NCBI GenBank assembly: GCA_050185825.1
Contig: JBFWZA010000004.1
Span: forward strand, 124,001-188,000
Direction: 5' to 3'
Source: SZUA-309 sp050185825
GTDB taxonomy: Bacteria; Pseudomonadota; Gammaproteobacteria; Pseudomonadales; Azotimanducaceae
DNA length: 64,000 bases
Part shown: positions 43,137 to 51,079 of the stretch, in pieces
How positions within the stretch are numbered: the stretch's first letter is position 1
Layout: each line of letters starts with the position of its first letter
Notes under the pieces: generated by a model
Databases searched by the model: none
Seen by the model: only the letters and a program-made list of their open reading frames with translations
What the model was told of the DNA's origin: nothing
Program-made: the position numbers and the translations under genes

Positions 43137-44224
43137 GCGCACCACCCGGGCTGACCGAGCTGCTCACCCGGCGCGGCCCGTTCATCGACCTCCGGGCGCC
43201 GAGTGAATTCGCCGCCGGTGCCGTACCCGGCGCCGTGAACCTGCCTCTGCTCACGGACGAGGAGCGCCACCGGATCGGGCTGACCTACAAGACGGATGGC
43301 CAGGCGGCGGCAGTTGCCCTCGGTGAGGCGCTGGTGGCGGGCCCGGTCCGGGAGGCGCGCATCGACGGCTGGGCGGACTTCGTCCGCCAGCACCCGGACA
43401 CCTGGCTGTACTGCTGGCGTGGCGGTCTGCGCAGCGGGATCGTCCAGGGCTGGCTGGCCGAACGCGGGCTTACCGTGCCCCGCGTACCCGGCGGCTTCAA
43501 AGCGCTCCGCCACCGCTGCCTGGAGGCGCTCGAAGCCGCCCCGGGTCAGGTGCCCTGGCTCGTGCTCGGCGGCCGCACCGGCACGGGCAAGACGGTGGTG
43601 CTGAACGCGGTGCCCGGCCACATCGACCTGGAGGGGCTCGCCAATCACCGCGGGTCCGCGTTCGGCGGCCGCCCGGAAGGACAGCCCCCACCGGTGGCGT
43701 TCGAGAACGCCCTGGCCGTGGCGTGGCTCAATCACGACGCCCCAACGCTCATTCTGGAGGACGAGAGCCGCACCATCGGCCGCCTCGCCATCCCGCCCAC
43801 CTGGCACGCGGCCATGCAGCAGGCGCCGCTCGTGATCCTGGAGGCGGACGTGGACGCCAGGGTCCGGCACATCGCCCGGGAATACGTCTGGGAGCCACTG
43901 GCGGGCGGCATGGCGGCCGTGACCCTGGAACACCGGCTCGCGGACGCGCTCGACCGGATACGGCGGCGGCTGGGCGGTCTGCGGCATGCGGAGATTTCCG
44001 GGCTGCTGCATCGCGGCTTCGAGAACGGTGAGCACGGTCCCTGGATCGAACGGCTGCTCGGCTGGTACTACGACCCGATGTACGACTACCAGCTCGAGGC
44101 GAAGCTCGAGCGCGTGGTGTTCCGGGGCACCGGCGAGGCGGTCAGTCGTTTTCTCGAGGAAGCCGCTATCAGCGGTCTCAATGATCGTGATCGTGGCCGT
44201 GTGGCCGTTGCGCAAACGCCCTGA
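43133..44224 (+). CDS. mnmH: tRNA 2-selenouridine synthase MnmH (SelU)
   Basis: 363 residues starting in an ATGA overlap with the Sel1 gene. An N-terminal rhodanese domain with FIDLRAPSEFAAGAVPGAVNLP and catalytic C94 in YCWRGGLRSG is followed by a P-loop domain (GGRTGTGKT, 146-154). This pair defines MnmH, which replaces sulfur by selenium (through a geranylated intermediate) at the wobble uridine of certain tRNAs. No selD is in this window, so selenophosphate must be made elsewhere. Its last 47 bases overlap the convergent nitrile hydratase accessory gene. Confidence 0.93.
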   Translation: MSAPPGLTELLTRRGPFIDLRAPSEFAAGAVPGAVNLPLLTDEERHRIGLTYKTDGQAAAVALGEALVAGPVREARIDGWADFVRQHPDTWLYCWRGGLRSGIVQGWLAERGLTVPRVPGGFKALRHRCLEALEAAPGQVPWLVLGGRTGTGKTVVLNAVPGHIDLEGLANHRGSAFGGRPEGQPPPVAFENALAVAWLNHDAPTLILEDESRTIGRLAIPPTWHAAMQQAPLVILEADVDARVRHIAREYVWEPLAGGMAAVTLEHRLADALDRIRRRLGGLRHAEISGLLHRGFENGEHGPWIERLLGWYYDPMYDYQLEAKLERVVFRGTGEAVSRFLEEAAISGLNDRDRGRVAVAQTP

Positions 44225-44543
44225 CCCGACCTTCCACCGCGGTCGTATCCAGCATCCCCTTCTCGGCGAGCAACGCCTGCAGCGCCGCCAGTAAGTGGTC
44301 ATAGTAATGGTACTCGGCGCCGGGTTCGGCGGCCGCCGCCGACCTGTCCCACGCCCCGATCCGCTCGATGAGGTGAGCACGGAACTCGTCCCAGGTGTAG
44401 TGACCGGCCTCGGCCAGCACCCGGGCCATTCCGAACACCCGACCCTGCCACGGTGCGTCGAACAGCACCTCGCCGTTGGCCATGGGCGGCGCGAGCTGCC
44501 CGTCCAGCAGCAGGCTGTCGGCACCGGCCGGTTCTTCGGCCAT
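44178..44543 (-). CDS. Nitrile hydratase accessory (cobalt-activator-like) protein
   Basis: 121 residues from ATG 44543, overlapping the alpha-subunit stop by 1 base (TGATG). FDAPWQGRVFGMARVLAEAGHYTWDEFRAHLIERI is homologous to the N-terminal part of the nitrile hydratase beta subunit, as in the activator (NhhG/NhlE-type) chaperones that insert cobalt. YYDHLLAALQALLAEKG follows. A His-rich tail (RPHGHDHDH) could hold metal. The 3' end overlaps convergent mnmH by 47 bases. Confidence 0.87.
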   Translation of the reverse strand: MAEEPAGADSLLLDGQLAPPMANGEVLFDAPWQGRVFGMARVLAEAGHYTWDEFRAHLIERIGAWDRSAAAAEPGAEYHYYDHLLAALQALLAEKGMLDTTAVEGRVRAFAQRPHGHDHDH

Positions 44544-45115
44544 CAGAGCACCGCCACGCCGATCATCGCTTCCCGGGTGACCCGTTCGGCAAGCGCCGCC
44601 TCGTCCAGATCTCCTGTGCCGGCAGGCCGCTGTGGCAGCACCAGATAGCGGACCTCCGCGCTCGAGTCCCACACCCGCACTTCCTGCTCCGGTGAGACCG
44701 ACAGCCCGAACTCCGCCAGCACCCGCCTGGGCTCGCGGACGATGCGCGAACGGTAGGCGGGATCCTTGTACCAGGTGGGCGGCAGGCCGAGCAGGGCCCA
44801 GGGATAACAGGAGCAGAGCGTGCACACCACCACGTTGTGCACGGTCGGCGTGTTCTCAACCACCACCAGCTTCTGGACCTCCCCGCCGGTGAACTCGAAC
44901 GGCTCGATGGCGCGGGTGGCATCGGTGAGCAGCCGGGCGCGGAAGTCCGGATCGACCCAGGCCTTCGCCACCACGCGCGCACCGTTCATGGGCCCGACCC
45001 GTTCGCTGTAGAGCGCGATGCTCTCGTCCACGTCCTGCTCGCTGAGGAAGCCCTGCTCTACGAGCAGTGACTCCAGGGCTTCGGCCCGAATGGCCTGCGG
45101 GGAACGCTCACTCAT
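44543..45115 (-). CDS. nthA: Nitrile hydratase alpha subunit, cobalt type
   Basis: 190 residues. The metal-binding claw is C98-T-L-C101-S-C103 in VVVCTLCSCYPW; Thr at the second position marks cobalt-type enzymes (iron types have Ser). Also present are ERVGPMNGARVVAKAWVDP and SRIVREPRRVLAEFGL. With the beta subunit it hydrates nitriles to amides in the cytosol. Gene order beta, alpha, accessory is the usual one for cobalt types. No amidase of the signature family is adjacent. Confidence 0.96.
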   Translation of the reverse strand: MSERSPQAIRAEALESLLVEQGFLSEQDVDESIALYSERVGPMNGARVVAKAWVDPDFRARLLTDATRAIEPFEFTGGEVQKLVVVENTPTVHNVVVCTLCSCYPWALLGLPPTWYKDPAYRSRIVREPRRVLAEFGLSVSPEQEVRVWDSSAEVRYLVLPQRPAGTGDLDEAALAERVTREAMIGVAVL

Positions 45116-45121
45116 CTCGGC

Positions 45122-45808
45122 TCAAGCCTCCCGATCGCTCGCCGGAAACAGATAGGATTCGAACAGGTCCAGATACACCGCCTGCCCTGGCTCCGCCTCG
45201 CCGCCCCAGAGCTCGGCGCCTTCGAAGCGCACACAGTACAGATGCTGCGGGTGCTCACCGCGACCGTGGGCGTTGCTGTCCGGCAGCACCCAGCCGCCCT
45301 GGAGAGCCGCTACCGTGCCCGTCCGGCCGCGCGCATAAGCAGGCAGCCGGGTGTGTCCGGATACCGGCTCGTCGCTCGTGACGACAAGCTCGCCAACGGC
45401 ATACCGCGGCTTCACCGTGAGCTCCCGCCGGGCGCCACGCACGTCTGCCGGCGTGACCCGATCCGGATTCGACGCAGGCCTGGCTGCCACCCGATCCGAA
45501 TCGCTGCCGCCGCGGGCACGCACGCGTGTCGCAAGCTCTGCAGGATCCAGGGTGCCGGCTTCCAGCAGCACGGTTTCCAGCCCGCCGAGCCAGCGGCCGT
45601 AGTAGCCGTGGGTCAGATAGGCCACCGGGTCGATGCGCTCGACGGCATGCCGGAACTGGTCGACGTTGGCGCACACGCCCTTGCCGAGCATGCGGTTGGC
45701 CAGCGTGAACACGAAAGCTTCCCAGCGGGCGTGAAACACCGGCTCGTCCGCCTCGGGCAGCACCGGTCCGAATCCCTGCCGGCCGCCGAGGTCGTGGATA
45801 CCGTCCAT
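45122..45808 (-). CDS. nthB: Nitrile hydratase beta subunit
   Basis: 228 residues. MDGIHDLGGRQGFGPV is the standard opening, RWEAFVFTLANRML and YGRWLGGLETVLLE follow, and the C-terminal SH3-like barrel has PRYAVGELVVTS, HTRLPAYARGRTGTVAALQGGWVLPDSNAHGRGEHPQHLYCVRF. It lies 3 bases after the GH78-like gene stop and 6 bases before the alpha gene. Confidence 0.95.
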   Translation of the reverse strand: MDGIHDLGGRQGFGPVLPEADEPVFHARWEAFVFTLANRMLGKGVCANVDQFRHAVERIDPVAYLTHGYYGRWLGGLETVLLEAGTLDPAELATRVRARGGSDSDRVAARPASNPDRVTPADVRGARRELTVKPRYAVGELVVTSDEPVSGHTRLPAYARGRTGTVAALQGGWVLPDSNAHGRGEHPQHLYCVRFEGAELWGGEAEPGQAVYLDLFESYLFPASDREA

Positions 45809-45811
45809 GGC

Positions 45812-48400
45812 TCAGGACACCTCCCTCAGCACGGGAATACCATCGCCCGCCTCGCCGAAGCTCATGCGGAAGTGATGCTCACCGGCGTCCACCTGCCCGC
45901 CGGAGCCGTCCGGCAGGATTACCTCCGCCGTGCAGTTACCCGGTACGTGCACCGTCAGCTCGAACGCCTGCTCGGTGATCCGCCAGGCGCTCCGATAGCG
46001 CCCGCTTTCGGTGCCGAGCTCCCCCTCGACGGCGCGCACCGGCGGTTCTCCCGAGGCGTCACCGTAGCCGAGACCGAGCGGCGGTCGGGGCTGGATCACC
46101 ATGTGCCGGAACGCGACCCGGCGTTCCGAGAGATCGCGGCTCGGACCGAATCCGCTCAGCGTGGTGACGAGCCATTCGAGCACGCCGGCGCCCACCAGCA
46201 TGCCCAGATCCCGGCCACCCTGGGCGGGCTCCGGACGCACCGGCGTCTCCAGCACCAGCCGGTAGGCCAGGTCCGGCCTGCCCTGCTCCACGAGCACGGA
46301 CAACAGCCGCGGCAAACCGAGCAGCTGGCGGCGTCCGTCGCCACCGGTGGCGAGCGCACGCTCCACCCGGGAGATCAGCGTCTGGCGGGCCTGTCTCTGC
46401 TCGGTGCGATCGAGCAGACCCAGACCGAGCACCAGCGCGTAGACCGCGGCACTGTCTCCCACCACCCGGCCGTCCGGTGTTACGAAACGGCGCCGGAAAG
46501 CGTTGCGAACGCTGCTCGCCAGCTCCTCGCAGTCTTCCAGATCGCCGAGGTTGCCGAGCACGCCGGCCAGCCGTGCCGCCAGCCGGGCGCTGCGGTACAG
46601 CCAGGCGGTGGCGGCCAGGTCGGCGGGGTAGCCCGGCTGTGCATCCAGATCCTCGCGCACCAGGTCCCTCGCGGCGGAGACGGCGCCGGCGAGGAGCTGC
46701 TTCACCGCCCCGAAGTGACGGCGCAGCAGTCGCCGGTCGCCGGTGTGCAGGTACAGGTGCCACAACGTCTCGACGAAGGTCGCGGACGCTCCGGCAGGGC
46801 CCTCACCGCAGAGCGCCTCCGCACCCGGCGGCGCCGGCACGACGGCGGGGAACCCACCTTCCGGAAACTGCGCGTCCGCCATGTTCTCGAGCCAGCGGAT
46901 CACGTGGGGAACACCGTCAACTGTCAGCAGTCTGGCGCTCATGGTCGCACCGACGGAGGCCACCTCCCCCAGGCGATCCGCAGGGCCGAGGCCGGCCACG
47001 GCCACCACGCTCTGACTGCGCCGCAGGTGCCCGAGGAGCGCTTCGAACAGGCCGTTGACCTGCGCGTGATCCGTGATCAGCACGGCCGCCGGATCCTGAT
47101 GCTGAATCAGGGGCAGCGCCGAAACCACCGCCGCATCCTCGCGGTACAGGTCGCCGCACACCTCCACGTAGCGGAAGCCGTGCAGCGAAAACTGCGCCTC
47201 CACCGCCTCACCGTGCTCATCACCCGCGACCACGCAGACATCCTCGCCGCGGGCATCCAGCTCGCCGTCCGGACCGAGGGAAAGGCCGTAGCGGATCCGC
47301 ACGGCACCTCCATCCGGGGCGATCAGCTCGAGTCGGGCGCGGCCGAGCAGCGGCTCGGGAAACTCGAAGAGGCTCCGGCAGCGATCCGCGTCCCAGCGCA
47401 CGCGTCTCGCCGGCAGGGCGGCTTGCGCGGGCCGGCAGAGCGGAGCTGCCGCAGAGAACGTGATCGATTCGTCCTCGGGACGCGCGCCCTGAACGACCGG
47501 ATGCCAGCCGAAGCCGTCGGTGCCCTCGCCGAGCCACTGACGACGCCGGCGCAACCCGTCCCACTGCTCCCCGGCCGCCGGGTCGGCGGCGAGAATCCAG
47601 GACGGCTGCCACCGCCAGCCGCTGTCCGTGGCGAGCTGAAAGAGCCGGCCGTCCGCCAGGGTGACGTTCAGCTGCAGGAGGAAGGCGGGCCGGTCCCCGT
47701 ACTGCTGTCGGAATCCCGTGCCCGGATCGCCGGCATACCAGCCATCGGCCAGCAGCACCGCGATACCGTTCCTGCCGCTGCTCAGCCGCCCGGTCACGTC
47801 CCAGGTCAGGAATTCCGCCCGCTGATCGAAATCCACCCAGTTCGGCGCCAGGGCGCCGGGCTCGAGCGGCTCGTCGTTGATCTGAATGGCGATCTGACCG
47901 CGGGCGGCGACGTGCAGCCGCGCCTGCCTGACGGGCTCTCGAAGGGTGAAGGTCCGGCCGAAGAGGGGCACCGGCACGCTGGTCAGCCGGGAGCCGACAA
48001 GCCCGGCGCTGATCCAGCGGCCCTGCCACTCGGCTGCAGTGAGGAGACCCGCTTCGAACACGGCGGCGTCGCTCCAGGGACCGGGCAGACCGTCACTGTC
48101 GAAGCTCTTGACCTTCCACCAGACCCGTCGGCCGGCGACCAGCGGCTTGCCCTGATACTCGATCAGGGTGGTTTCCCGGCCTTCCACCCGCCCGGTGTCC
48201 CAGAGATCCCCTTCGTCCACGGCGAGCAGGTCCGGGTGGGAGGACGCGACGATGCGGTAGGCGGTCTGCAGCTCGGCGGGTCGGTGATCCCCTGCCCACC
48301 AGGACAGGCGCGGACGCGTGGCGTCGATCCCGATCGGATCGTTCAGGTACTCACAGCGGAGCCTGCGGGGCGCACCCTGCGTGCTCGTCTGTTCCGGCAT
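45812..48400 (-). CDS. GH78 alpha-L-rhamnosidase homologue with degenerate active site
   Basis: 862 residues from ATG 48400; a TTG two codons earlier is also possible. The full GH78 architecture is visible: Ig-like N-domain (RLRCEYLNDPIGIDATRPRLSWW, RVWWKVKSFDSDG), carbohydrate-binding-type domain (RLHVAARGQIAIQINDEPLEPG), (alpha/alpha)6 barrel (DMADAQ-like NMADAQFPEGGFPAVVP) and a C-terminal beta domain. However, the conserved catalytic stretch of the family (DCPQRE-RLGWTGD) reads LGPADRLGEVAS here, and the later segment with the Glu base is shortened. There is no signal peptide. It is embedded in the nitrile hydratase operon. Probably not a working rhamnosidase; possibly a binding or repurposed protein. 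Confidence 0.87.
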   Translation of the reverse strand: MPEQTSTQGAPRRLRCEYLNDPIGIDATRPRLSWWAGDHRPAELQTAYRIVASSHPDLLAVDEGDLWDTGRVEGRETTLIEYQGKPLVAGRRVWWKVKSFDSDGLPGPWSDAAVFEAGLLTAAEWQGRWISAGLVGSRLTSVPVPLFGRTFTLREPVRQARLHVAARGQIAIQINDEPLEPGALAPNWVDFDQRAEFLTWDVTGRLSSGRNGIAVLLADGWYAGDPGTGFRQQYGDRPAFLLQLNVTLADGRLFQLATDSGWRWQPSWILAADPAAGEQWDGLRRRRQWLGEGTDGFGWHPVVQGARPEDESITFSAAAPLCRPAQAALPARRVRWDADRCRSLFEFPEPLLGRARLELIAPDGGAVRIRYGLSLGPDGELDARGEDVCVVAGDEHGEAVEAQFSLHGFRYVEVCGDLYREDAAVVSALPLIQHQDPAAVLITDHAQVNGLFEALLGHLRRSQSVVAVAGLGPADRLGEVASVGATMSARLLTVDGVPHVIRWLENMADAQFPEGGFPAVVPAPPGAEALCGEGPAGASATFVETLWHLYLHTGDRRLLRRHFGAVKQLLAGAVSAARDLVREDLDAQPGYPADLAATAWLYRSARLAARLAGVLGNLGDLEDCEELASSVRNAFRRRFVTPDGRVVGDSAAVYALVLGLGLLDRTEQRQARQTLISRVERALATGGDGRRQLLGLPRLLSVLVEQGRPDLAYRLVLETPVRPEPAQGGRDLGMLVGAGVLEWLVTTLSGFGPSRDLSERRVAFRHMVIQPRPPLGLGYGDASGEPPVRAVEGELGTESGRYRSAWRITEQAFELTVHVPGNCTAEVILPDGSGGQVDAGEHHFRMSFGEAGDGIPVLREVS

Positions 48401-48431
48401 GTGCAAGCTGTCCGTCCCGGTTCGATCCGGG

Positions 48432-49298
48432 TCAAGTTTGCGTCAGAAATTTTCCCGTGGCCAGAACCACCGCGTCGAGCTGGTCGTGATGCACCCAGTG
48501 ACCCGCGTCGTCGATGTCGACGAGGATGCCCTGCCGGAAGTGCTCGAGGGTTCCATCCTGGCCCGTACGGTGGGGAAAACCCTGTTTCGCGTTCAGCAGC
48601 AGCGTCGGGCAGTCGATCTCTTCCCACAACGCGCGGGTCTCGTCCGCCGGGATCCTGTAGGCCGGGAAGGCGTGCGTGTAGTTGTCGTACTTCCAGCTGT
48701 AGGTGCCGTCCTCGTTCTGGGTGCTGCCGTGCACCGTGAGGTGCCGGGCCTGCTCGTCGGAGAGATGCGCATTCGCCGAGCGCATCCGCGCGTAGGCATC
48801 CTCGAGCGACGCATAGCGTTTCGGTATGCGCCCCGCCAGCGCCCGGGTGTTGTCGATCCAGGCACGGATACGCTCGGCAGGCGCGGTGCCGTCGAACATG
48901 CCCGGCCACAGCCCGACCCCTTCCATCACCACCAGCCGACTCACGTGCTCCGGATAGAGGCTGGCGTACAGCGCGGCCAGGGTGCCACCCATGGAGTGGC
49001 CCACCACCACACACGGGGACAGCGCCTGCTGCCGGACGAGCTGCGCCAGGTCGTAGACATAGTCCACGTGGTGATAGCTCGACCCGCGCACCCATTCGGA
49101 GTCGCCGTGACCACGCAGGTCCGGGGCAACGATGTGAAAGTCGTCGGCGAACTGCTCGGCGAACCAGTCCCAGGTATGGCAGTGGTCGTGCGAGCCATGC
49201 ACGAGCAGCATGTGGGGCGCGTTCTCGTTGCCCCAGTCCAGATAGTGCAGGCGCAGGCGCTGGGAGAAATAGATGTGCGAAGTCGGTTTGCGGTTCAT
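48432..49298 (-). CDS. Alpha/beta hydrolase of the nitrile hydratase operon
   Basis: 288 residues. HYLDWGNENAPHMLLVHGSHDHCHTWD, VAPDLRGHGDSEW, nucleophile elbow GHSMGGTLAAL near residue 105, and a C-terminal DIDDAGHWVHHDQLD with the His. A soluble hydrolase of the C-C hydrolase/haloperoxidase-like superfamily. It lies between the LysR gene (15-base gap) and the GH78-like gene (31-base gap) on the same strand. It could act on an ester or amide in the same route, but no substrate can be named. Confidence 0.88.
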   Translation of the reverse strand: MNRKPTSHIYFSQRLRLHYLDWGNENAPHMLLVHGSHDHCHTWDWFAEQFADDFHIVAPDLRGHGDSEWVRGSSYHHVDYVYDLAQLVRQQALSPCVVVGHSMGGTLAALYASLYPEHVSRLVVMEGVGLWPGMFDGTAPAERIRAWIDNTRALAGRIPKRYASLEDAYARMRSANAHLSDEQARHLTVHGSTQNEDGTYSWKYDNYTHAFPAYRIPADETRALWEEIDCPTLLLNAKQGFPHRTGQDGTLEHFRQGILVDIDDAGHWVHHDQLDAVVLATGKFLTQT

Positions 49299-49313
49299 CG
49301 AGCTTCCGATTGT

Positions 49314-50201
49314 TCAGTCTTCCAGCACCCCGAGCAGCCTCGGCTCCAGCCTGAGGAAGGCGGCCTGAATGTGCTCGGACACGGATCGGATGCGGGCAAC
49401 GCCACGGAGATCCGGATGAAACAGCAGCCAGATCGGCTGCGCTTCCAGCGGCTCCAGATCGCCCACGCGGGCAAGCCTCTCATCCGTGTCACCCAGTGCG
49501 CAAGGGAGCAGCGTGATGCCCATGTCGGCAGCCACCGCAGCCTGCTGCAGCAGCACGCTGTTGCAGCGCACGCCCTGGCGCGCGTCCGGAAAGTAGCGGT
49601 CTCGGAATCCCGGCGCCCGCTCGGACTCGACGGCCGAGTCGATCCAGGTGATCGCTTCCGGCGCACCGCGCATCGGATCGTGCTCCGCGAGATACCGGCG
49701 GCTGCCGTAGACCCCCAGGCGCGAGTAGCCGAGGCGCCGGCCCACCAGGTTCTCCGGCGGGTGGTCGGTGACCTGAATGGCGATGTCCGCCTCGCCCCGG
49801 GCCAGATCCATCTGCCGGTAGCCGGGGATGAACTCCAGGCGCAGCCGCGGGTTCGCTTCCAGGTAGGGCGCGAACTCCACCAGCAGCGTCACCGCCATGA
49901 CGTCCGGCAGGGTGATGCGCACGGTGCCCGATGGCTCGTCGTCGCCGCCCGCGAGCTGCGCATCCAGGTCGCCGAGCCGGCTCGACAGCGGTTCCAGCCG
50001 GGCATGCAGGGCCTCTCCGTCCACCGTGAGCTGCAGCCCGGCGTGACCGCGCACGAACAGCTTCCGGCCGAGGCGGCTTTCCAATCCGTCCAGACGCCGG
50101 GTCACGGTGGACGGGTTCACCCCCAGATGATCTGCGGCGGCACGAACCGAGCCGTTCTGCACCAGGCTCGAGAAGAATCGGTAGTCATCCCAGTTGGTCA
50201 A
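49314..50201 (-). CDS. LysR-family transcriptional regulator
   Basis: 295 residues from TTG 50201, preceded by GGAG 9-10 bases upstream; a GTG at 50243 in the same frame is an alternative. The N-terminal winged helix reads WDDYRFFSSLVQNGSVRAAADHLGVNPSTVTRRLDGLESRLGRKLFVR, typical LysR, followed by an effector domain (about 90-290). It heads the minus-strand operon with the hydrolase, GH78-like and nitrile hydratase genes, and faces the candidate sRNA promoter and palindromes at 50252-50289, the classic LysR arrangement. Confidence 0.92.
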   Translation of the reverse strand: MTNWDDYRFFSSLVQNGSVRAAADHLGVNPSTVTRRLDGLESRLGRKLFVRGHAGLQLTVDGEALHARLEPLSSRLGDLDAQLAGGDDEPSGTVRITLPDVMAVTLLVEFAPYLEANPRLRLEFIPGYRQMDLARGEADIAIQVTDHPPENLVGRRLGYSRLGVYGSRRYLAEHDPMRGAPEAITWIDSAVESERAPGFRDRYFPDARQGVRCNSVLLQQAAVAADMGITLLPCALGDTDERLARVGDLEPLEAQPIWLLFHPDLRGVARIRSVSEHIQAAFLRLEPRLLGVLED

Positions 50202-50251
50202 AGCACGCAACGCTCCGTAAAAGACACTGCAATTATGCAACACTACGTTGC

Positions 50252-50289
50252 GTTACCAAAGGTTGCACTTCGTGTTACCCAAGGTAACA
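50252..50289. promoter_or_regulatory. Paired operator-like palindromes between lysR and sRNA
   Basis: TGTTACC-CAA-GGTAACA (50273-50289) is a perfect 7-bp inverted repeat. A second, imperfect copy (GTTACC-AAA-GGTTGC, 50252-50266) is centred 22 bp away, two helical turns. The perfect one overlaps the candidate -10 of the sRNA. Likely binding site of the adjacent LysR protein or another dimeric regulator. Confidence 0.55.
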
Positions 50290-50290
50290 T
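50263..50290 (+). promoter_or_regulatory. Candidate promoter of the small RNA
   Basis: TTGCAC (50263-50268), a 16-bp spacer and TAACAT (50285-50290). Both are partial sigma-70 matches. Predicted start near 50297. Confidence 0.4.
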
Positions 50291-50296
50291 TGCGTC

Positions 50297-50425
50297 CAGA
50301 TTTGCTGAGGGATACCCGAAACCTCCCTCCCCTCCCCTCCCTTCGGGTATCCCTCCAATCTACCCCTCCCTGTATGAGTAGGCAGGGTTAGCGATTTCCC
50401 GATCGCTAACCCTGCCACGTTTTTT
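50297..50425 (+). ncRNA. Candidate small RNA with C-rich anti-Shine-Dalgarno loop
   Basis: No ORF fits this intergenic stretch. It would fold into two hairpins. The first has a perfect 12-bp stem (50309-50320 with 50342-50353) presenting a 21-base pyrimidine loop of repeated CCUCCC blocks, complementary to Shine-Dalgarno sequences (GGAGG, GGGGAGG). The second is a 15-bp stem (50381-50395 with 50402-50416) and a U tract, an intrinsic terminator. No plus-strand gene ends here that would need it. C-rich anti-SD loops are known from other bacterial sRNAs, such as the CcsR/cuckoo RNAs of alphaproteobacteria. The 5' end is inferred. Confidence 0.6.
50381..50425 (+). terminator. Strong intrinsic terminator
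   Basis: A perfect 15-bp stem (GGCAGGGTTAGCGAT pairing with ATCGCTAACCCTGCC), a 6-base loop, 3 spacer bases and six T residues (50420-50425). It works only in the plus direction; the nearest plus-strand gene upstream ends at 44224. Confidence 0.9.
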
Positions 50426-50517
50426 ACCCTACCCCCAACTCGTCAAATTTTTTGCGGTCGGCTGCGGTCCCGGCGTAGTATCCTGCCGAGGAAGCAGTTC
50501 GATTGGGGGATTGAACG

Positions 50518-51069
50518 ATGGACTTCGTCGGGTATGCAGCCCTGGGCGGGCTGGAACGGGTCACCATCGTGGCTGGCGCGATCATCATCGGCTACTGGGG
50601 CTACCGGCTCTATGCGGGCGAGAAGGCGGCCGGCCTCGTCTTCATGGGCCTGGCCGTGCTCGTTCTCGTCGGCGCGCTGGCCACGGGCACCAGTCATCTG
50701 AGAAGTGTGGGTGAAGGTCTGCAGCTCGCCAGCGTCCCCGCCCCGGAGACCGCGAGCGCCGTCCCGGCAACCGAACCCGAGGCCGTGACGGCGACCGAGC
50801 CATCCCCGTCCACAACGACACCAGTCCCGGCACCCACCGGCGCCGAGGCACCCGAATCCGCGGCAACACCCGCTGCGGATGCGGAACCGGCCGCCGCCGC
50901 GAGGCCTGCAACCGACAGCGATCCTGCGGATGCCGCCCAGGAACCAGCCGCCACGGAGACCGACCTCACCTCGCCGGTCCGGCTCGCTACCGGCGCCGAG
51001 CTCGGCGGCCGGATCGTCTCGGTGAAGTCGGAGAACGTGTCGCTGGAATGGGCGACGCAGCCGGAGTGA
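50518..51069 (+). CDS. Small membrane protein with Ala/Pro/Thr-rich linker (hypothetical)
   Basis: 183 residues; ATG 50518 follows GGGGGAT. Two hydrophobic helices at about 14-32 and 39-58, then a long low-complexity Ala/Pro/Thr/Glu segment (70-150) and a short ordered-looking end (VRLATGAELGGRIVSVKSENVSLEWATQ). No family recognised. The arrangement suggests an inner-membrane anchor with a flexible periplasmic or cytoplasmic arm. It lies 92 bases downstream of the sRNA terminator and converges on the Rieske gene. Confidence 0.7.
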   Translation: MDFVGYAALGGLERVTIVAGAIIIGYWGYRLYAGEKAAGLVFMGLAVLVLVGALATGTSHLRSVGEGLQLASVPAPETASAVPATEPEAVTATEPSPSTTTPVPAPTGAEAPESAATPAADAEPAAAARPATDSDPADAAQEPAATETDLTSPVRLATGAELGGRIVSVKSENVSLEWATQPE

Positions 51070-51079
51070 CGCCGTCCGG

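Noticed and set aside
45242..48739. 1165-codon open frame antisense to the GH78-like and nthB genes
   Set aside because: Same shadow effect. It contradicts three genes with intact family motifs.
50321..50341. G-quadruplex on the minus strand as the main feature
   Set aside because: The G-rich strand fits the motif, but the perfect flanking stem and the plus-strand terminator make the C-rich RNA loop the better explanation.
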